DNA of 42,142 nucleotides from Patescibacteria group bacterium AH-259-L05 (GTDB lineage Bacteria > Patescibacteriota > Patescibacteriia > UBA2591 > UBA6264). Position 1 is the first letter of the stretch; every line of letters begins with the position of its first letter. Where the stretch lies: the NCBI GenBank assembly GCA_027717985.1, contig JALLOO010000006.1:1-42142 (forward strand), read 5' to 3'. This document shows positions 23,298 to 30,224 of the stretch, in pieces. The translations under genes were made by a program, and so were the position numbers. The notes beneath the pieces were generated by a model, which made no database searches, was not told where the DNA came from, and worked only from the letters and a program-made list of their open reading frames with translations.

Positions 23298-25286
23298 ATG
23301 TCTAAAAAATATAATTTTTTAGCTATAGTTTTCCTCTATGTTTTTTTGTCAGCTGGCCTTGTATTGCCAGTTTTTGCGTCTGAGACCGATGGTACAGTTG
23401 ATATAACCCATCGCTACGCATGGGGCGAAAACATTGGATGGATTGATTTTGGCTCGGAAAAGGGCAATGTTCACGTGTTTGATTCTGAATTAACTGGCTA
23501 CGCATGGGGCGAAAACATTGGATGGATTTCATTAAATTGTTCTAATACAAATTCATGTGATACTGTTTCATATAAAGTTTCAAACAATAGTGAGGGAGAT
23601 TTATCTGGTTACGCCTGGGGTGAGAATGTTGGGTGGATTGATTTTAGCAATGTCACCATTGATACTTCAGGAGATTTGTCTGGTTACGCCTGGGGTGAGA
23701 ATATTGGGTGGCTTAGCTTAAATTGTTCTAATACAAATTCTTGCGATTCAGTTGATTACAAACTAATAACTGATTGGCGGCCGCAAAGTGTACGAAAAGC
23801 AGTGAGTGTTTCGTCTGATGAAATTTCAAAACTGTTAGAATTAAAATATATTGAAACAGAACAGGATATTACGGCTACTGAAAAAGTTGTTTTTAAAGTT
23901 GAAACGCGGACAAAAGTTGTCACAACCGAAGGAGAGGCAGAAGTAGTGGTGCCCGATCAAACTGAGGTTGTACGAAGCGATGGGGAGAAAATGGACTTTA
24001 CTAAACTTACGGTTGAGGATAGTTCAGGGAAAGCTGGGGGCGTTGAGGATCAAGATGTGGTTTCTGCGGTTCAATATGGTATTCCTGAAGTGAGCCTTAG
24101 TTTTAACAAGCCGGTTACTATTTCTATTCCTGTTGATTCCTTTTATAACGGCAAAACACTTAATGTACATACGTCAAAGAGCGCAACACGTGATTGGGAA
24201 TTTTTAACAACATGCGATGTTTTAAGTAATAAGTGTGTATTTAATACCACCGCTGCTTCTTATTTCGCTGTTACACAAAGAAGGGGAGGGGGCGGCTTGC
24301 CTTCAGCATCATATAGTCTACCCATTACTCCACCAACAGGATTTTCTATTTTAATTAATAATGGTGATGAGCAGACAGCGGGCAGGCGTGTAACGATAGA
24401 ATTTAATGCCGGCATGGATGTTAAGGATATGAGTATTACTAATTATCCGGATTTCAATGATGCGATTTTAGAGAACTATGCCCCCCTAAAAGAATGGAAT
24501 GTATGCTCGGAAACAGGCGGTTTAATTATTCTCCCTAACTGTCCAGAAGGAGCATATACCGTTTACGTAAAGTTTTATACTCAGTGGGGGAGAGAATCTG
24601 AGGCTGTTTCTGATAGCATTGTATATAAAAAAATACGTCTCCCGGAGATGATAGTCGAACAAGAAGCGCCGGCAGAAGAAGCTGAGGGAGAGGAAGAGGT
24701 TTTGTCCGTTGAAGAGATTATTGCCGAAGTACCTGCTATTTCTGCGCCGGAAGAACCGTCTACTGTCACTCCTTCACTTCCCGTCATCCCGCAACCGCCC
24801 CTTGTCATTCCGAGCGAGCCGTCCCTTCCTCCTCTCACTCTGCAATCTCCCCCTGTCATTACACAACCTCTTTCAGAAATCGGTCCTATAGAAACCGCGG
24901 AAGTTGTTGAAAGACCAGGAGAAATATCGCCTGTTGAAGAAACAGTTGAAGAACTGCCCATTGTTGTTGCACCAACAGGGCCACCTCCTGTCATCCCTTC
25001 ACTCCCCGTCATCCCGCAACCTCCCCTTGTCATTCCGCGTGAGCCACCCGTGAGCGAGGAATCTCAAACCGTTATTCCTCCCGGCGAAGAAGAATTTGTT
25101 CAAGAAGAAATAGTTACCCTTTATGAAAGAGCAACAACGTCTAATGTTTTAGTTGCTGCAATTAGTAATGTGCGTCTTATGTATGGAGAAATTACCAGAT
25201 CGGTATTGTTTACCATGCTATATGTTTTGTTATTGTCAGCATTGTTGTTTGTATGCGGCAGAGAAGTGCGGCGTTGGCATATTTAG
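23298..25286 (+). CDS. Membrane-anchored surface protein with YAWGENIGW repeats
   Basis: About 662 residues from ATG 23298; a TTG at 23283 gives five more residues but worsens the signal peptide. The signal peptide is MSKKYNFLAIVFLYVFL..., ending near VFAS. Four repeats of YAWGENIGWI or a close variant lie in the first 150 residues; the last two carry paired-Cys spacers (LNCSNTNSCD). A beta-rich middle region (about 200-450) follows. A Pro-rich stalk with Val-Ile-Pro-Gln/Ser motifs comes next, then a C-terminal transmembrane helix (about 640-658) and a short basic tail. This is the layout of a surface protein held by its C-terminus. The Pro-rich stalk shares its DNA repeat word with the giant protein. 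Ligand unknown. Confidence 0.8.
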   Translation: MSKKYNFLAIVFLYVFLSAGLVLPVFASETDGTVDITHRYAWGENIGWIDFGSEKGNVHVFDSELTGYAWGENIGWISLNCSNTNSCDTVSYKVSNNSEGDLSGYAWGENVGWIDFSNVTIDTSGDLSGYAWGENIGWLSLNCSNTNSCDSVDYKLITDWRPQSVRKAVSVSSDEISKLLELKYIETEQDITATEKVVFKVETRTKVVTTEGEAEVVVPDQTEVVRSDGEKMDFTKLTVEDSSGKAGGVEDQDVVSAVQYGIPEVSLSFNKPVTISIPVDSFYNGKTLNVHTSKSATRDWEFLTTCDVLSNKCVFNTTAASYFAVTQRRGGGGLPSASYSLPITPPTGFSILINNGDEQTAGRRVTIEFNAGMDVKDMSITNYPDFNDAILENYAPLKEWNVCSETGGLIILPNCPEGAYTVYVKFYTQWGRESEAVSDSIVYKKIRLPEMIVEQEAPAEEAEGEEEVLSVEEIIAEVPAISAPEEPSTVTPSLPVIPQPPLVIPSEPSLPPLTLQSPPVITQPLSEIGPIETAEVVERPGEISPVEETVEELPIVVAPTGPPPVIPSLPVIPQPPLVIPREPPVSEESQTVIPPGEEEFVQEEIVTLYERATTSNVLVAAISNVRLMYGEITRSVLFTMLYVLLLSALLFVCGREVRRWHI

Positions 25287-25321
25287 AAGAAAATAAATAT
25301 AATTTTAAAATATTATACTTA

Positions 25322-25353
25322 CAAAAATACCTCTTGAAAAGGAGGTATTTTTG
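25322..25353. terminator. Bidirectional intrinsic terminator
   Basis: 12-bp stem CAAAAATACCTC / GAGGTATTTTTG with loop TTGAAAAG; T-runs on both strands. It lies between the surface-protein gene and the convergent tRNA-His/metK unit and can serve both. Confidence 0.85.
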
Positions 25354-25429
25354 TGGGGCGATCTAGGAGATTTGCACTCCCGCTGAGAACTCCACAGGTT
25401 CCCGTGCTAACTATTACACTAAGATCGCC
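25354..25429 (-). tRNA. tRNA-His (anticodon GTG), CCA encoded
   Basis: Cloverleaf read on the minus strand: acceptor GCGATCT / AGATCGC, D-stem GTGT/GCAC, anticodon arm GGAAC-CTGTGGA-GTTCT (anticodon GTG), T-arm GGGAG/CTCCT. A genome-encoded G at -1 pairs with discriminator C73, the identity signature of tRNA-His, and CCA follows directly. It starts 4 bases after the metK stop, so it is probably processed from the metK transcript. Confidence 0.92.
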
Positions 25430-25433
25430 ATGT

Positions 25434-26603
25434 TCATATTGTCTTAGCGAATTTTTTTAATTCGTTAACTTTATTTAATTTTTCCCAGGGGAGGTCAAGG
25501 TCATTTCTTCCAAAGTGACCATACGCAGCTACTTGTTGATAAATTGGTCTGCGTAGTTTCAGATTTTTAATCAGCATGCCCGGACGAAGATCAAATACTT
25601 TTTTTACTAATTGGATAATTTTTTCATCTGACAGTTTGCCTGTGCCATACGTATCAATATTAATTGACAATGGTTTGGCAACACCAATAGCGTATGCAAT
25701 TTGTACTTCAACGTTATCTGCAAGACCGGCCGCTACAAGGTTTTTTGCCACCCAGCGCGCACCATAAGAGCCAGATCTATCAACTTTTGTCGGGTCCTTC
25801 GAACTAAATGCCCCGCCCCCGTGGGAACCAACGCCGCCATAGGTATCAACGATTATTTTACGTCCAGTAATACCAGTATCAGCTGCGGGGCCGCCTAACA
25901 CAAACCGGCCGGTTGCGTTGATAAAATATTTTGTTTGTTTATCAATGAGCTTTTGAGGGACAATTGGTTTTATCACATGTTGTTTAATATCTTCACGTAG
26001 TTTTTTTAATAAGACATCAGGGTCATGTTGGGCAGCAATCACTATATTTTTAATTCGTTTTGGTGTTCCATTATCATATTCAATAGTTATCTGGCTTTTG
26101 CCATCAGGGCGAAGATAGGGGAGCGTTTTATTTTTTCGAACTTTTGCCAGTTGTTTCACTAATTTGTGTGCAAGTACAATAGGGAGCGGCATATATTCAG
26201 GTGTTTCATTGGTTGCGTACGAATATACCATGCCTTGATCACCAGCGCCAAGTTTTGTTAAATCTTCTGCTTTCTTTTTAGAAACACCCTGGGCAATATC
26301 TGGTGACTGTTCATGAACAATCACTTCAACGCCGCAGCTTTTATAATCAAACCCGTATTCAGGCTTGGTATAGCCAATGGTTTTAATAATATTTCGTGCA
26401 ATTTCAGGAATTTCTACATAGGCGCGTGTGGTAACTTCGCCTGCGATAATGACCAGGCCCTTGGTAACCAAGGTTTCAACTGCAATCCGTGATTTTGGGT
26501 CCTTAGCAAGCAATGCATCTACAATACCATCTGAGATTTGATCACAGATTTTATCAGGGTGGCCTTCCGTAACTGATTCAGATGTTAAAAATTTTTTAAT
26601 CAT
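25434..26603 (-). CDS. metK: S-adenosylmethionine synthetase
   Basis: 389 residues, full length for the family. It makes S-adenosylmethionine from methionine and ATP in the cytoplasm. Hallmarks are the N-terminal [19 protein letters not shown] (ATP and metal binding), [15 protein letters not shown], the conserved Asp-Gly of LRPDGKSQ, and the P-loop-like [16 protein letters not shown], where the usual Gly-Lys is Ser-Lys. The C-terminus has the standard YGHFGR. Its product would supply the methyl donor used by the LexA-methyltransferase. Promoter: TTGCAA (26633-26638), 17-bp spacer, TAAAAT (26610-26615). No SAM riboswitch is visible in the short leader. Confidence 0.97.
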   Translation of the reverse strand: MIKKFLTSESVTEGHPDKICDQISDGIVDALLAKDPKSRIAVETLVTKGLVIIAGEVTTRAYVEIPEIARNIIKTIGYTKPEYGFDYKSCGVEVIVHEQSPDIAQGVSKKKAEDLTKLGAGDQGMVYSYATNETPEYMPLPIVLAHKLVKQLAKVRKNKTLPYLRPDGKSQITIEYDNGTPKRIKNIVIAAQHDPDVLLKKLREDIKQHVIKPIVPQKLIDKQTKYFINATGRFVLGGPAADTGITGRKIIVDTYGGVGSHGGGAFSSKDPTKVDRSGSYGARWVAKNLVAAGLADNVEVQIAYAIGVAKPLSINIDTYGTGKLSDEKIIQLVKKVFDLRPGMLIKNLKLRRPIYQQVAAYGHFGRNDLDLPWEKLNKVNELKKFAKTI

Positions 26604-26609
26604 GTTCTT

Positions 26610-26638
26610 ATTTTAGAATATTTTTTAGATTTTTGCAA
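26610..26638 (-). promoter_or_regulatory. Promoter of metK
   Basis: Minus strand TTGCAA (26638-26633), 17 bp, TAAAAT (26615-26610), ending seven bases before the ATG; the mRNA would be nearly leaderless. Confidence 0.55.
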
Positions 26639-26653
26639 GGTTATAGATGTAAT

Positions 26654-26679
26654 AATAGCCGAGAAAATTCTCGGCTATT
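26654..26679 (-). terminator. Hairpin at the end of the unknown 162-residue gene
   Basis: Palindrome AATAGCCGAGAA / TTCTCGGCTATT overlapping the stop codon of the upstream gene. The T-run after it is weak (TATTATTAC), so termination may be partial. Confidence 0.5.
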
Positions 26680-27166
26680 AAATGGTATCTGCATATAATT
26701 TCCTTTTTTGATCAAGCATGAACTCGATGATGCGATTTCCTTTGCCGTCTTTGAGTCGTTTGACTAGTTCTAGTTTTTGCACCACAAGACAGGATATGCT
26801 TGTGTTATTATTCCATTCGTATTTTATTTCTTCTGGTAGCGGTGTCCTTAAAAGCGCTGCCCAATCACACGTAATACCGTTCCCAATTTTTGTAAGAAGT
26901 TTTTTGTGTTCATGAGGTGATGGTTGATTATATCCGAATACAGCTATGTTTATGCCGTGAAGATCTGAGCAGGTGCCGATTCCTTCGCTTATTCCGAGAA
27001 GAAAGATTCTTCTTTTTCCTGTTGTATTTTTTTGTCCATTCTTTTTATAAAGGATCCCACTATGATGATGGTATCTGTCGCGAGGCGAAATGCGTATGAG
27101 AAATTCAAATGTTTCTGGTTTAAAACTTTCTAATGCACGCCGTTGATATTGACGTATAGAGCTCAT
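26678..27166 (-). CDS. Conserved-looking hypothetical protein
   Basis: I do not recognise this 162-residue protein. It is basic in its N-terminal third (RQYQRRALESFKPETFEF, then a His-rich RYHHHSG), and its middle has GISEGIGTCSDLHGINIAVFG, a possible small alpha/beta element. The C-terminal ~35 residues (QKLELVKRLKDGKGNRIIEF) look like a helix plus strand. There is no signal or membrane segment. It has unusually complete expression signals for this window: TTGACA and TATACT with an 18-bp spacer, a full AAGGAGG Shine-Dalgarno site (27174-27180) and a hairpin over the stop. It is therefore very likely a real, well-expressed gene. Confidence 0.75.
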   Translation of the reverse strand: MSSIRQYQRRALESFKPETFEFLIRISPRDRYHHHSGILYKKNGQKNTTGKRRIFLLGISEGIGTCSDLHGINIAVFGYNQPSPHEHKKLLTKIGNGITCDWAALLRTPLPEEIKYEWNNNTSISCLVVQKLELVKRLKDGKGNRIIEFMLDQKRKLYADTI

Positions 27167-27201
27167 TGGTTTTCCTCCTTTTTTGGCGATTGTTTAAGTA
27201 T

Positions 27202-27231
27202 AGTATAGCAGAATAAGGGGGCTTTTGTCAA
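27202..27231 (-). promoter_or_regulatory. Promoter of the 162-residue hypothetical gene
   Basis: Minus strand TTGACA (27231-27226), 18-bp spacer, TATACT (27207-27202), followed by AAGGAGG at 27180-27174. Confidence 0.7.
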
Positions 27232-27245
27232 TACCTAAAAAAGGA

Positions 27246-27279
27246 AAAGGCCTGAGAGTTTTGGGACTCTTGGGCCTTT
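27246..27279 (-). terminator. Intrinsic terminator of the 54-residue membrane protein gene
   Basis: Stem AAAGGCC / GGCCTTT with an inner AGAGT / ACTCT pairing, followed on the minus strand by TTTTCCTTTTTT. Classic intrinsic terminator, 38 bp past the small gene's stop. Confidence 0.8.
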
Positions 27280-27317
27280 CTTCTATTCTTTTGGATCTCG
27301 GCAGCGTTAGAAGCGTA

Positions 27318-27482
27318 TTACTTTAGTCCTTCAATTGCATGCACGATGGCAAAACCCACAAAACAGAGAACACCGGCTATGTAGAGCAACGCCACCTCTG
27401 CGAGGGGGTAGGAGTAGGAAGCCGAACCTATTACACCACCAACGAAGAATACTACTGCCATTATTGTCAACAGATACTTCAT
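27318..27482 (-). CDS. 54-residue two-helix membrane protein
   Basis: A short gene that is easy to overlook. ATG at 27482, TAA at 27318; sequence starts MKYLLTIMAVVFFVGGVIG and ends HAIEGLK. Two hydrophobic helices (about 3-20 and 28-50) flank a short Ser/Tyr/Pro loop. It has a complete set of signals: TTGACA-17-TATAAT (27584-27556), an AAGGAG Shine-Dalgarno site seven bases before the ATG, and a strong terminator downstream. A DnaA-box-like TTATCCACA lies 10 bp upstream of the -35. It is monocistronic, so it may be a small membrane regulator, a membrane toxin-like peptide or a holin-like protein. None of these can be chosen from sequence alone. Confidence 0.85.
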   Translation of the reverse strand: MKYLLTIMAVVFFVGGVIGSASYSYPLAEVALLYIAGVLCFVGFAIVHAIEGLK

Positions 27483-27555
27483 TATAAATCTCCTTTTGTT
27501 TGTTTGTTCATTATGGCACCATTGCCATAGAGATTACCAGTTTTTCATTAACTTA

Positions 27556-27603
27556 ATTATAGCATATTTTCTTTCATATGTCAAGAGGAGGTATTGTGGA
27601 TAA
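27556..27603 (-). promoter_or_regulatory. Perfect consensus promoter with upstream DnaA-box-like motif
   Basis: Minus strand: TTATCCACA (27603-27595), 10 bp, TTGACA (27584-27579), 17 bp, TATAAT (27561-27556). It drives the 54-residue membrane protein gene. Confidence 0.75.
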
Positions 27604-27633
27604 GTATAGACGTTATTATGAGTATTAAAACAA

Positions 27634-27664
27634 AAAACAAAAATTTCAATGAAATTTTTGTTTT
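27634..27664. terminator. A/T-rich intrinsic terminator after the dehydrogenase gene
   Basis: 15-bp inverted repeat AAAACAAAAATTTCA / TGAAATTTTTGTTTT, about 37 bp beyond the stop of the short-chain dehydrogenase, with T-runs on both strands. Confidence 0.6.
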
Positions 27665-27700
27665 AAATAACATAAAATTTTTTTGAAGAGTCGGAGTTAT

Positions 27701-28378
27701 TTACCAGTCCTGTTTTTTGCCTTTTCTCCAAAAATGACCTGATTCAACTGAATGGGTAACAAGCTGAAAAATTTCATCTGCTGGCTGGTCTGGGGTTCGG
27801 TCAGGCCGTTCTGTTTCAGTTGCCCCAATGTAGCCCATATCAGTTTGCACCCAGCCTGGATCCAGAGACGAGACAATAATGCCGTGTTCTTTAAGACGGA
27901 AAGCCAAAGTGCGGGTATACATATTGAGGGCAGCTTTGGCCATTCTATAGCCGGTCGATGTTTTATCGTCTATGGGCAGGGAAAAAGAGCCGTAACTAGA
28001 GTCAATATTTACAATATGACTGCCGTTTTTGAGAAGAGGCACAAGACGCTCGGTAAGGTCTATCAAACCAAATAAATCAACTTCAAAGGTTTGGCGAAGT
28101 TTCTCTAAGCTAACCGTTTTGTCTTCAGCATCAAGGATAATAGCCGCGTTATTTACGAGTGCGTCAATATGAGAATAATTATTTTTAATTTGATTAGTAG
28201 TTTGGATAATACTATCGGGCGATCCTTGATCAAGTTTAAGATCACGTAAGTTATTATGTTTAAGTGGAAGTTTAGTTTGGTTATAGGTGCCAATAACGTG
28301 CCAGCCTTGTGTTAAGAATTTTTTTGCTGTTGCCAGGCCAATACCGCGGCTGGCGCCTGTGATGATTATACTTTTCAT
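27701..28378 (-). CDS. Short-chain dehydrogenase/reductase (SDR family)
   Basis: 225 residues, a classical SDR. The Rossmann motif TGASRGIG (7-14) binds NAD(P)H. NNAA (76-79) is the structural motif. Ser127/128, Tyr144 and Lys148 (YRMAK) form the catalytic set. The C-terminal DPGWVQTDMG is typical of cytoplasmic SDRs related to carbonyl reductases and sniffer-like proteins. The substrate cannot be deduced. It lies 28 bp beyond the end of the VapC toxin gene on the same strand, so read-through from the vapBC promoter is possible. A terminator follows. Confidence 0.93.
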   Translation of the reverse strand: MKSIIITGASRGIGLATAKKFLTQGWHVIGTYNQTKLPLKHNNLRDLKLDQGSPDSIIQTTNQIKNNYSHIDALVNNAAIILDAEDKTVSLEKLRQTFEVDLFGLIDLTERLVPLLKNGSHIVNIDSSYGSFSLPIDDKTSTGYRMAKAALNMYTRTLAFRLKEHGIIVSSLDPGWVQTDMGYIGATETERPDRTPDQPADEIFQLVTHSVESGHFWRKGKKQDW

Positions 28379-28406
28379 GGGAACAAAAGTTATTTCGCCA
28401 TTTTTC

Positions 28407-28832
28407 TCAGTGAATAATCTTTGATGGTTCTATTCGTCTTATCTTTAATTTATCAAAATCTTTATCATAAGAAACAACGATCATGTTTTCTTTATAGATT
28501 GGAAGGGTAGAAGCGATTAAGGAATCAATAAATTTTACATTGTACGTCTCATAAGTTTTTATTGCCATTACCGGATTATAACTATCAATAATTTTTAGAT
28601 TTTTGATGTTTAGGATGCCCTTTAAGATGATAACTATTTCTTGTTTTGATAATTTATAAAATTTGCTCATCCAGACTATCTCGGCTAGAATTAAGCAGGA
28701 GGTGCAGGCTCTGATTTCGCCTTTTTTTATTTTTTTAAATAATTCATGGCATTCACGGGCTTTTTTTAAGTCGTCTTTTACGATCGCCCGTAGAAAAATA
28801 TTACTATCAAGGAAATATTTATATTCTTTCAT
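28407..28832 (-). CDS. vapC: VapC-type PIN-domain ribonuclease toxin
   Basis: 141 residues with a complete PIN active site: Asp9 (YFLDSNIF), Glu51 (ILAEIVW), Asp103 (KFIDSLIA) and Asp123 or Asp125 (SYDKDFDKL). VapC toxins cleave tRNA or rRNA in a metal-dependent way. The gene overlaps the antitoxin frame by 14 bp, which implies coupled translation. Length is typical. Co-transcribed from the iteron-like promoter upstream of the antitoxin. Confidence 0.92.
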   Translation of the reverse strand: MKEYKYFLDSNIFLRAIVKDDLKKARECHELFKKIKKGEIRACTSCLILAEIVWMSKFYKLSKQEIVIILKGILNIKNLKIIDSYNPVMAIKTYETYNVKFIDSLIASTLPIYKENMIVVSYDKDFDKLKIRRIEPSKIIH

Positions 28833-29058
28833 ACGTTTTTTCCATGAGCGTTCTTAATTTTACGGGGTCAATTTTATTTTTTATTTTTATTTTTTGAGCG
28901 ATATCGAGAAAGTCGTCGGTAGGTCTTATTCTAATTTCTTTTCTATTTTGCTCAAACTCTACGAGGATTTTTTTTGACTCTTGTAATTTTAAAGCATCCC
29001 TAATTTCTTTGGGGATAGTAATTTGTCCCTTTTTTGTTATAGTAGTTAAATAATTCAT
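28819..29058 (-). CDS. vapB: AbrB/SpoVT-type antitoxin of VapC
   Basis: 79 residues. The first ~45 form a swapped-hairpin AbrB/MazE DNA-binding domain: TTITKKGQITIPKEIRDAL is the diagnostic block. The C-terminal tail (DFLDIAQKIKIKNKIDPVKL and beyond) is the expected toxin-binding segment. It overlaps vapC by 14 bp. Four 18-bp direct repeats lie between its promoter and its ATG, the likely operator. Confidence 0.93.
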   Translation of the reverse strand: MNYLTTITKKGQITIPKEIRDALKLQESKKILVEFEQNRKEIRIRPTDDFLDIAQKIKIKNKIDPVKLRTLMEKTYERI

Positions 29059-29060
29059 AT

Positions 29061-29132
29061 TTCCTACTTTATTTATAATTCTTACTTAGATTTTAATTCC
29101 TACTTTTATTTTAATTCTTACTATTTGTTTTG
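29061..29132 (-). repeat. Four 18-bp direct repeats in the vapBC promoter
   Basis: On the plus strand TTC(C/T)TACT starts at 29061, 29079, 29097 and 29115, an exact 18-bp period, each followed by an AT-rich tail. The array covers the -10 and the leader up to the ATG, so binding would block transcription. Iteron-like spacing (under two helical turns) fits cooperative AbrB-fold dimers. Confidence 0.75.
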
Positions 29133-29155
29133 TCAAGCAGTTCATCTGTGGATAA
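29108..29155 (-). promoter_or_regulatory. vapBC promoter with DnaA-box-like motif
   Basis: Minus strand: TTATCCACA (29155-29147), 10 bp, TTGACA (29136-29131), 17 bp, TAAAAT (29113-29108). Same geometry as at 27556-27603 and 18081-18128. Confidence 0.7.
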
Positions 29156-29257
29156 CTTTTGAAATTTAAAAACACTGCATTCTTGAAATAGTTCGCTTCT
29201 CATCTTTACTTGAGGCGATAAGTTCATGGCGGGCAAGTCTTGTCAGCAAGCGCGGCT

Positions 29258-29310
29258 CTGCCGCAATTTTTGACAATTTCAAGTTTTTCTTTGGTAGTAA
29301 ATTTTTTTGT
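29258..29310 (-). repeat. Copy of the GCGGC-hairpin/KEKLEIVKN tail sequence
   Basis: About 45 bp containing AAACTTGAAATTGTCAAAAA and a GCGGC/GCCGC mini-hairpin. It matches 31379-31420, the end of the HD-domain gene. Here it lies downstream of the 100-residue Cys-rich gene and has no intact reading frame. Confidence 0.6.
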
Positions 29311-29313
29311 TTC

Positions 29314-29616
29314 TTATATAACGTTTTTGCCAATTAATTTATTACTTCTGATTAACTTCTCTTCTTCCCGTCCCCATGATACCCATTTTTTGTTTTTATA
29401 CCAGCCTTCAAGCCCACAATGACACTGGTATGGTTTCCCATCTATTACGTCAGCATTTTTACAGTCGACAAGCCCTTTTCCATGGGCTTCGTCAGCAAAT
29501 GGATGTTCATGATTGTCAGATAGACATTTGCCACAAATAGGATGACCGTCCACGAATTCCATTCGAGATGGCTCAGATTCTAACGTTGATGATAATTCTT
29601 CTGGATTATATGGCAT
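29314..29616 (-). CDS. Small Cys/His-rich hypothetical protein
   Basis: 100 residues, no recognised family. Cysteines fall in two pairs: ICGKC near residue 28-32 and CHC near 65-67, with further Cys and His residues (DNHEHPF, VDCKNAD), so it may bind zinc. The start ATG lies only 3 bp after the end of an attI-like repeat (copy A), and the sequences diverge at that point, so the gene may be an inserted cassette. The shared tail repeat follows it immediately. Confidence 0.6.
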   Translation of the reverse strand: MPYNPEELSSTLESEPSRMEFVDGHPICGKCLSDNHEHPFADEAHGKGLVDCKNADVIDGKPYQCHCGLEGWYKNKKWVSWGREEEKLIRSNKLIGKNVI

Positions 29617-29617
29617 A

Positions 29618-29682
29618 TAACTTATTTTTACCCAAAATGTTTTTATTAAACTATGTTTTTTAGGTGGTGTACGCGGCAGGAC
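29618..29682 (-). repeat. attI-like leader repeat, copy A
   Basis: About 65 bp nearly the same as 33380-33443. The plus strand begins TAACTTATTTTTACCCAAAA and continues through a T-rich stretch to TGGTG and GGCAGGA. On the minus strand it ends at GTTA, beyond which the two copies share nothing; a small gene starts 3 bp later. Confidence 0.7.
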
Positions 29683-29720
29683 TTAACTCTCGTCATTGAG
29701 CATGTGACAAGAATTAAAGC

Positions 29721-29749
29721 TTGCAACAACATAGGTATTATGCAATAAT
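29721..29749 (+). promoter_or_regulatory. Promoter of the 106-residue hypothetical gene
   Basis: TTGCAA (29721-29726), 17-bp spacer, AATAAT (29744-29749), 42 bp before the start codon. Confidence 0.45.
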
Positions 29750-29791
29750 ACACTTGGAACCTTACCATTGTAAATATGAGAGGAGGTGAAA

Positions 29792-30112
29792 ATGAAACAA
29801 GAGAGCATAGAAAAAGAGGTTTTTGAAATGCAAATCGATGCGATAGTAAGAGGAATTGTTCTCATTGGAAAGGATGCGAAAATAACCATTGATGATGTTT
29901 TTGATGCCTTAGCAAACGCTGAAAAAGATGCACAGTTTTTGTGCGGGTTTGAAATGCTCAATGATGCTGAAGAGGTCAAAAAACAGCTTGCAGACCATTT
30001 AATTGTTCATGGATTTGTTACGATCGACGATGAAGGTTATGTCAGTTTAACCGCAAAAGGTTTGGAACGGTCAAAGAAAAAATTGCCTTCAGAAATAGAA
30101 CGATGTTTATAG
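29792..30112 (+). CDS. Small winged-helix-like hypothetical protein
   Basis: 106 residues from ATG 29792, chosen because AGGAGG (29781-29786) lies five bases upstream; a GTG six bases earlier would sit inside that site. The protein is acidic and helical, and the end (IVHGFVTIDDEGYVSLTAKGLER) resembles the wing and last helix of a winged-helix domain. No family is recognised. It is the only plus-strand gene in this accessory stretch, with its own promoter and terminator, so it is a self-contained unit. Confidence 0.7.
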   Translation: MKQESIEKEVFEMQIDAIVRGIVLIGKDAKITIDDVFDALANAEKDAQFLCGFEMLNDAEEVKKQLADHLIVHGFVTIDDEGYVSLTAKGLERSKKKLPSEIERCL

Positions 30113-30122
30113 TCTGTTCTCT

Positions 30123-30155
30123 GCCCCTTACATATATTTGTTAAGGGGCTTTTCT
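30123..30155 (+). terminator. Intrinsic terminator of the 106-residue gene
   Basis: Stem GCCCCTTA / TAAGGGGC followed by TTTTCTATT, 11 bp past the stop. Confidence 0.8.
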
Positions 30156-30224
30156 ATTACATAGATTTAAGTGCAGAATATTGAAAGTAGTCCGTCGCGT
30201 CCTTGCTTGAACAGACCGACTGAG

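Noticed and set aside
26604-26680. SAM riboswitch before metK
   Set aside because: The region between the promoter and the ATG is only a few bases long; no conserved SAM-riboswitch helices can be drawn.
3513-29155. Replication origin suggested by several TTATCCACA (DnaA-box) sequences
   Set aside because: The boxes are scattered over 26 kb, each in front of a separate promoter. No cluster, AT-rich unwinding element or dnaA/dnaN gene is present.
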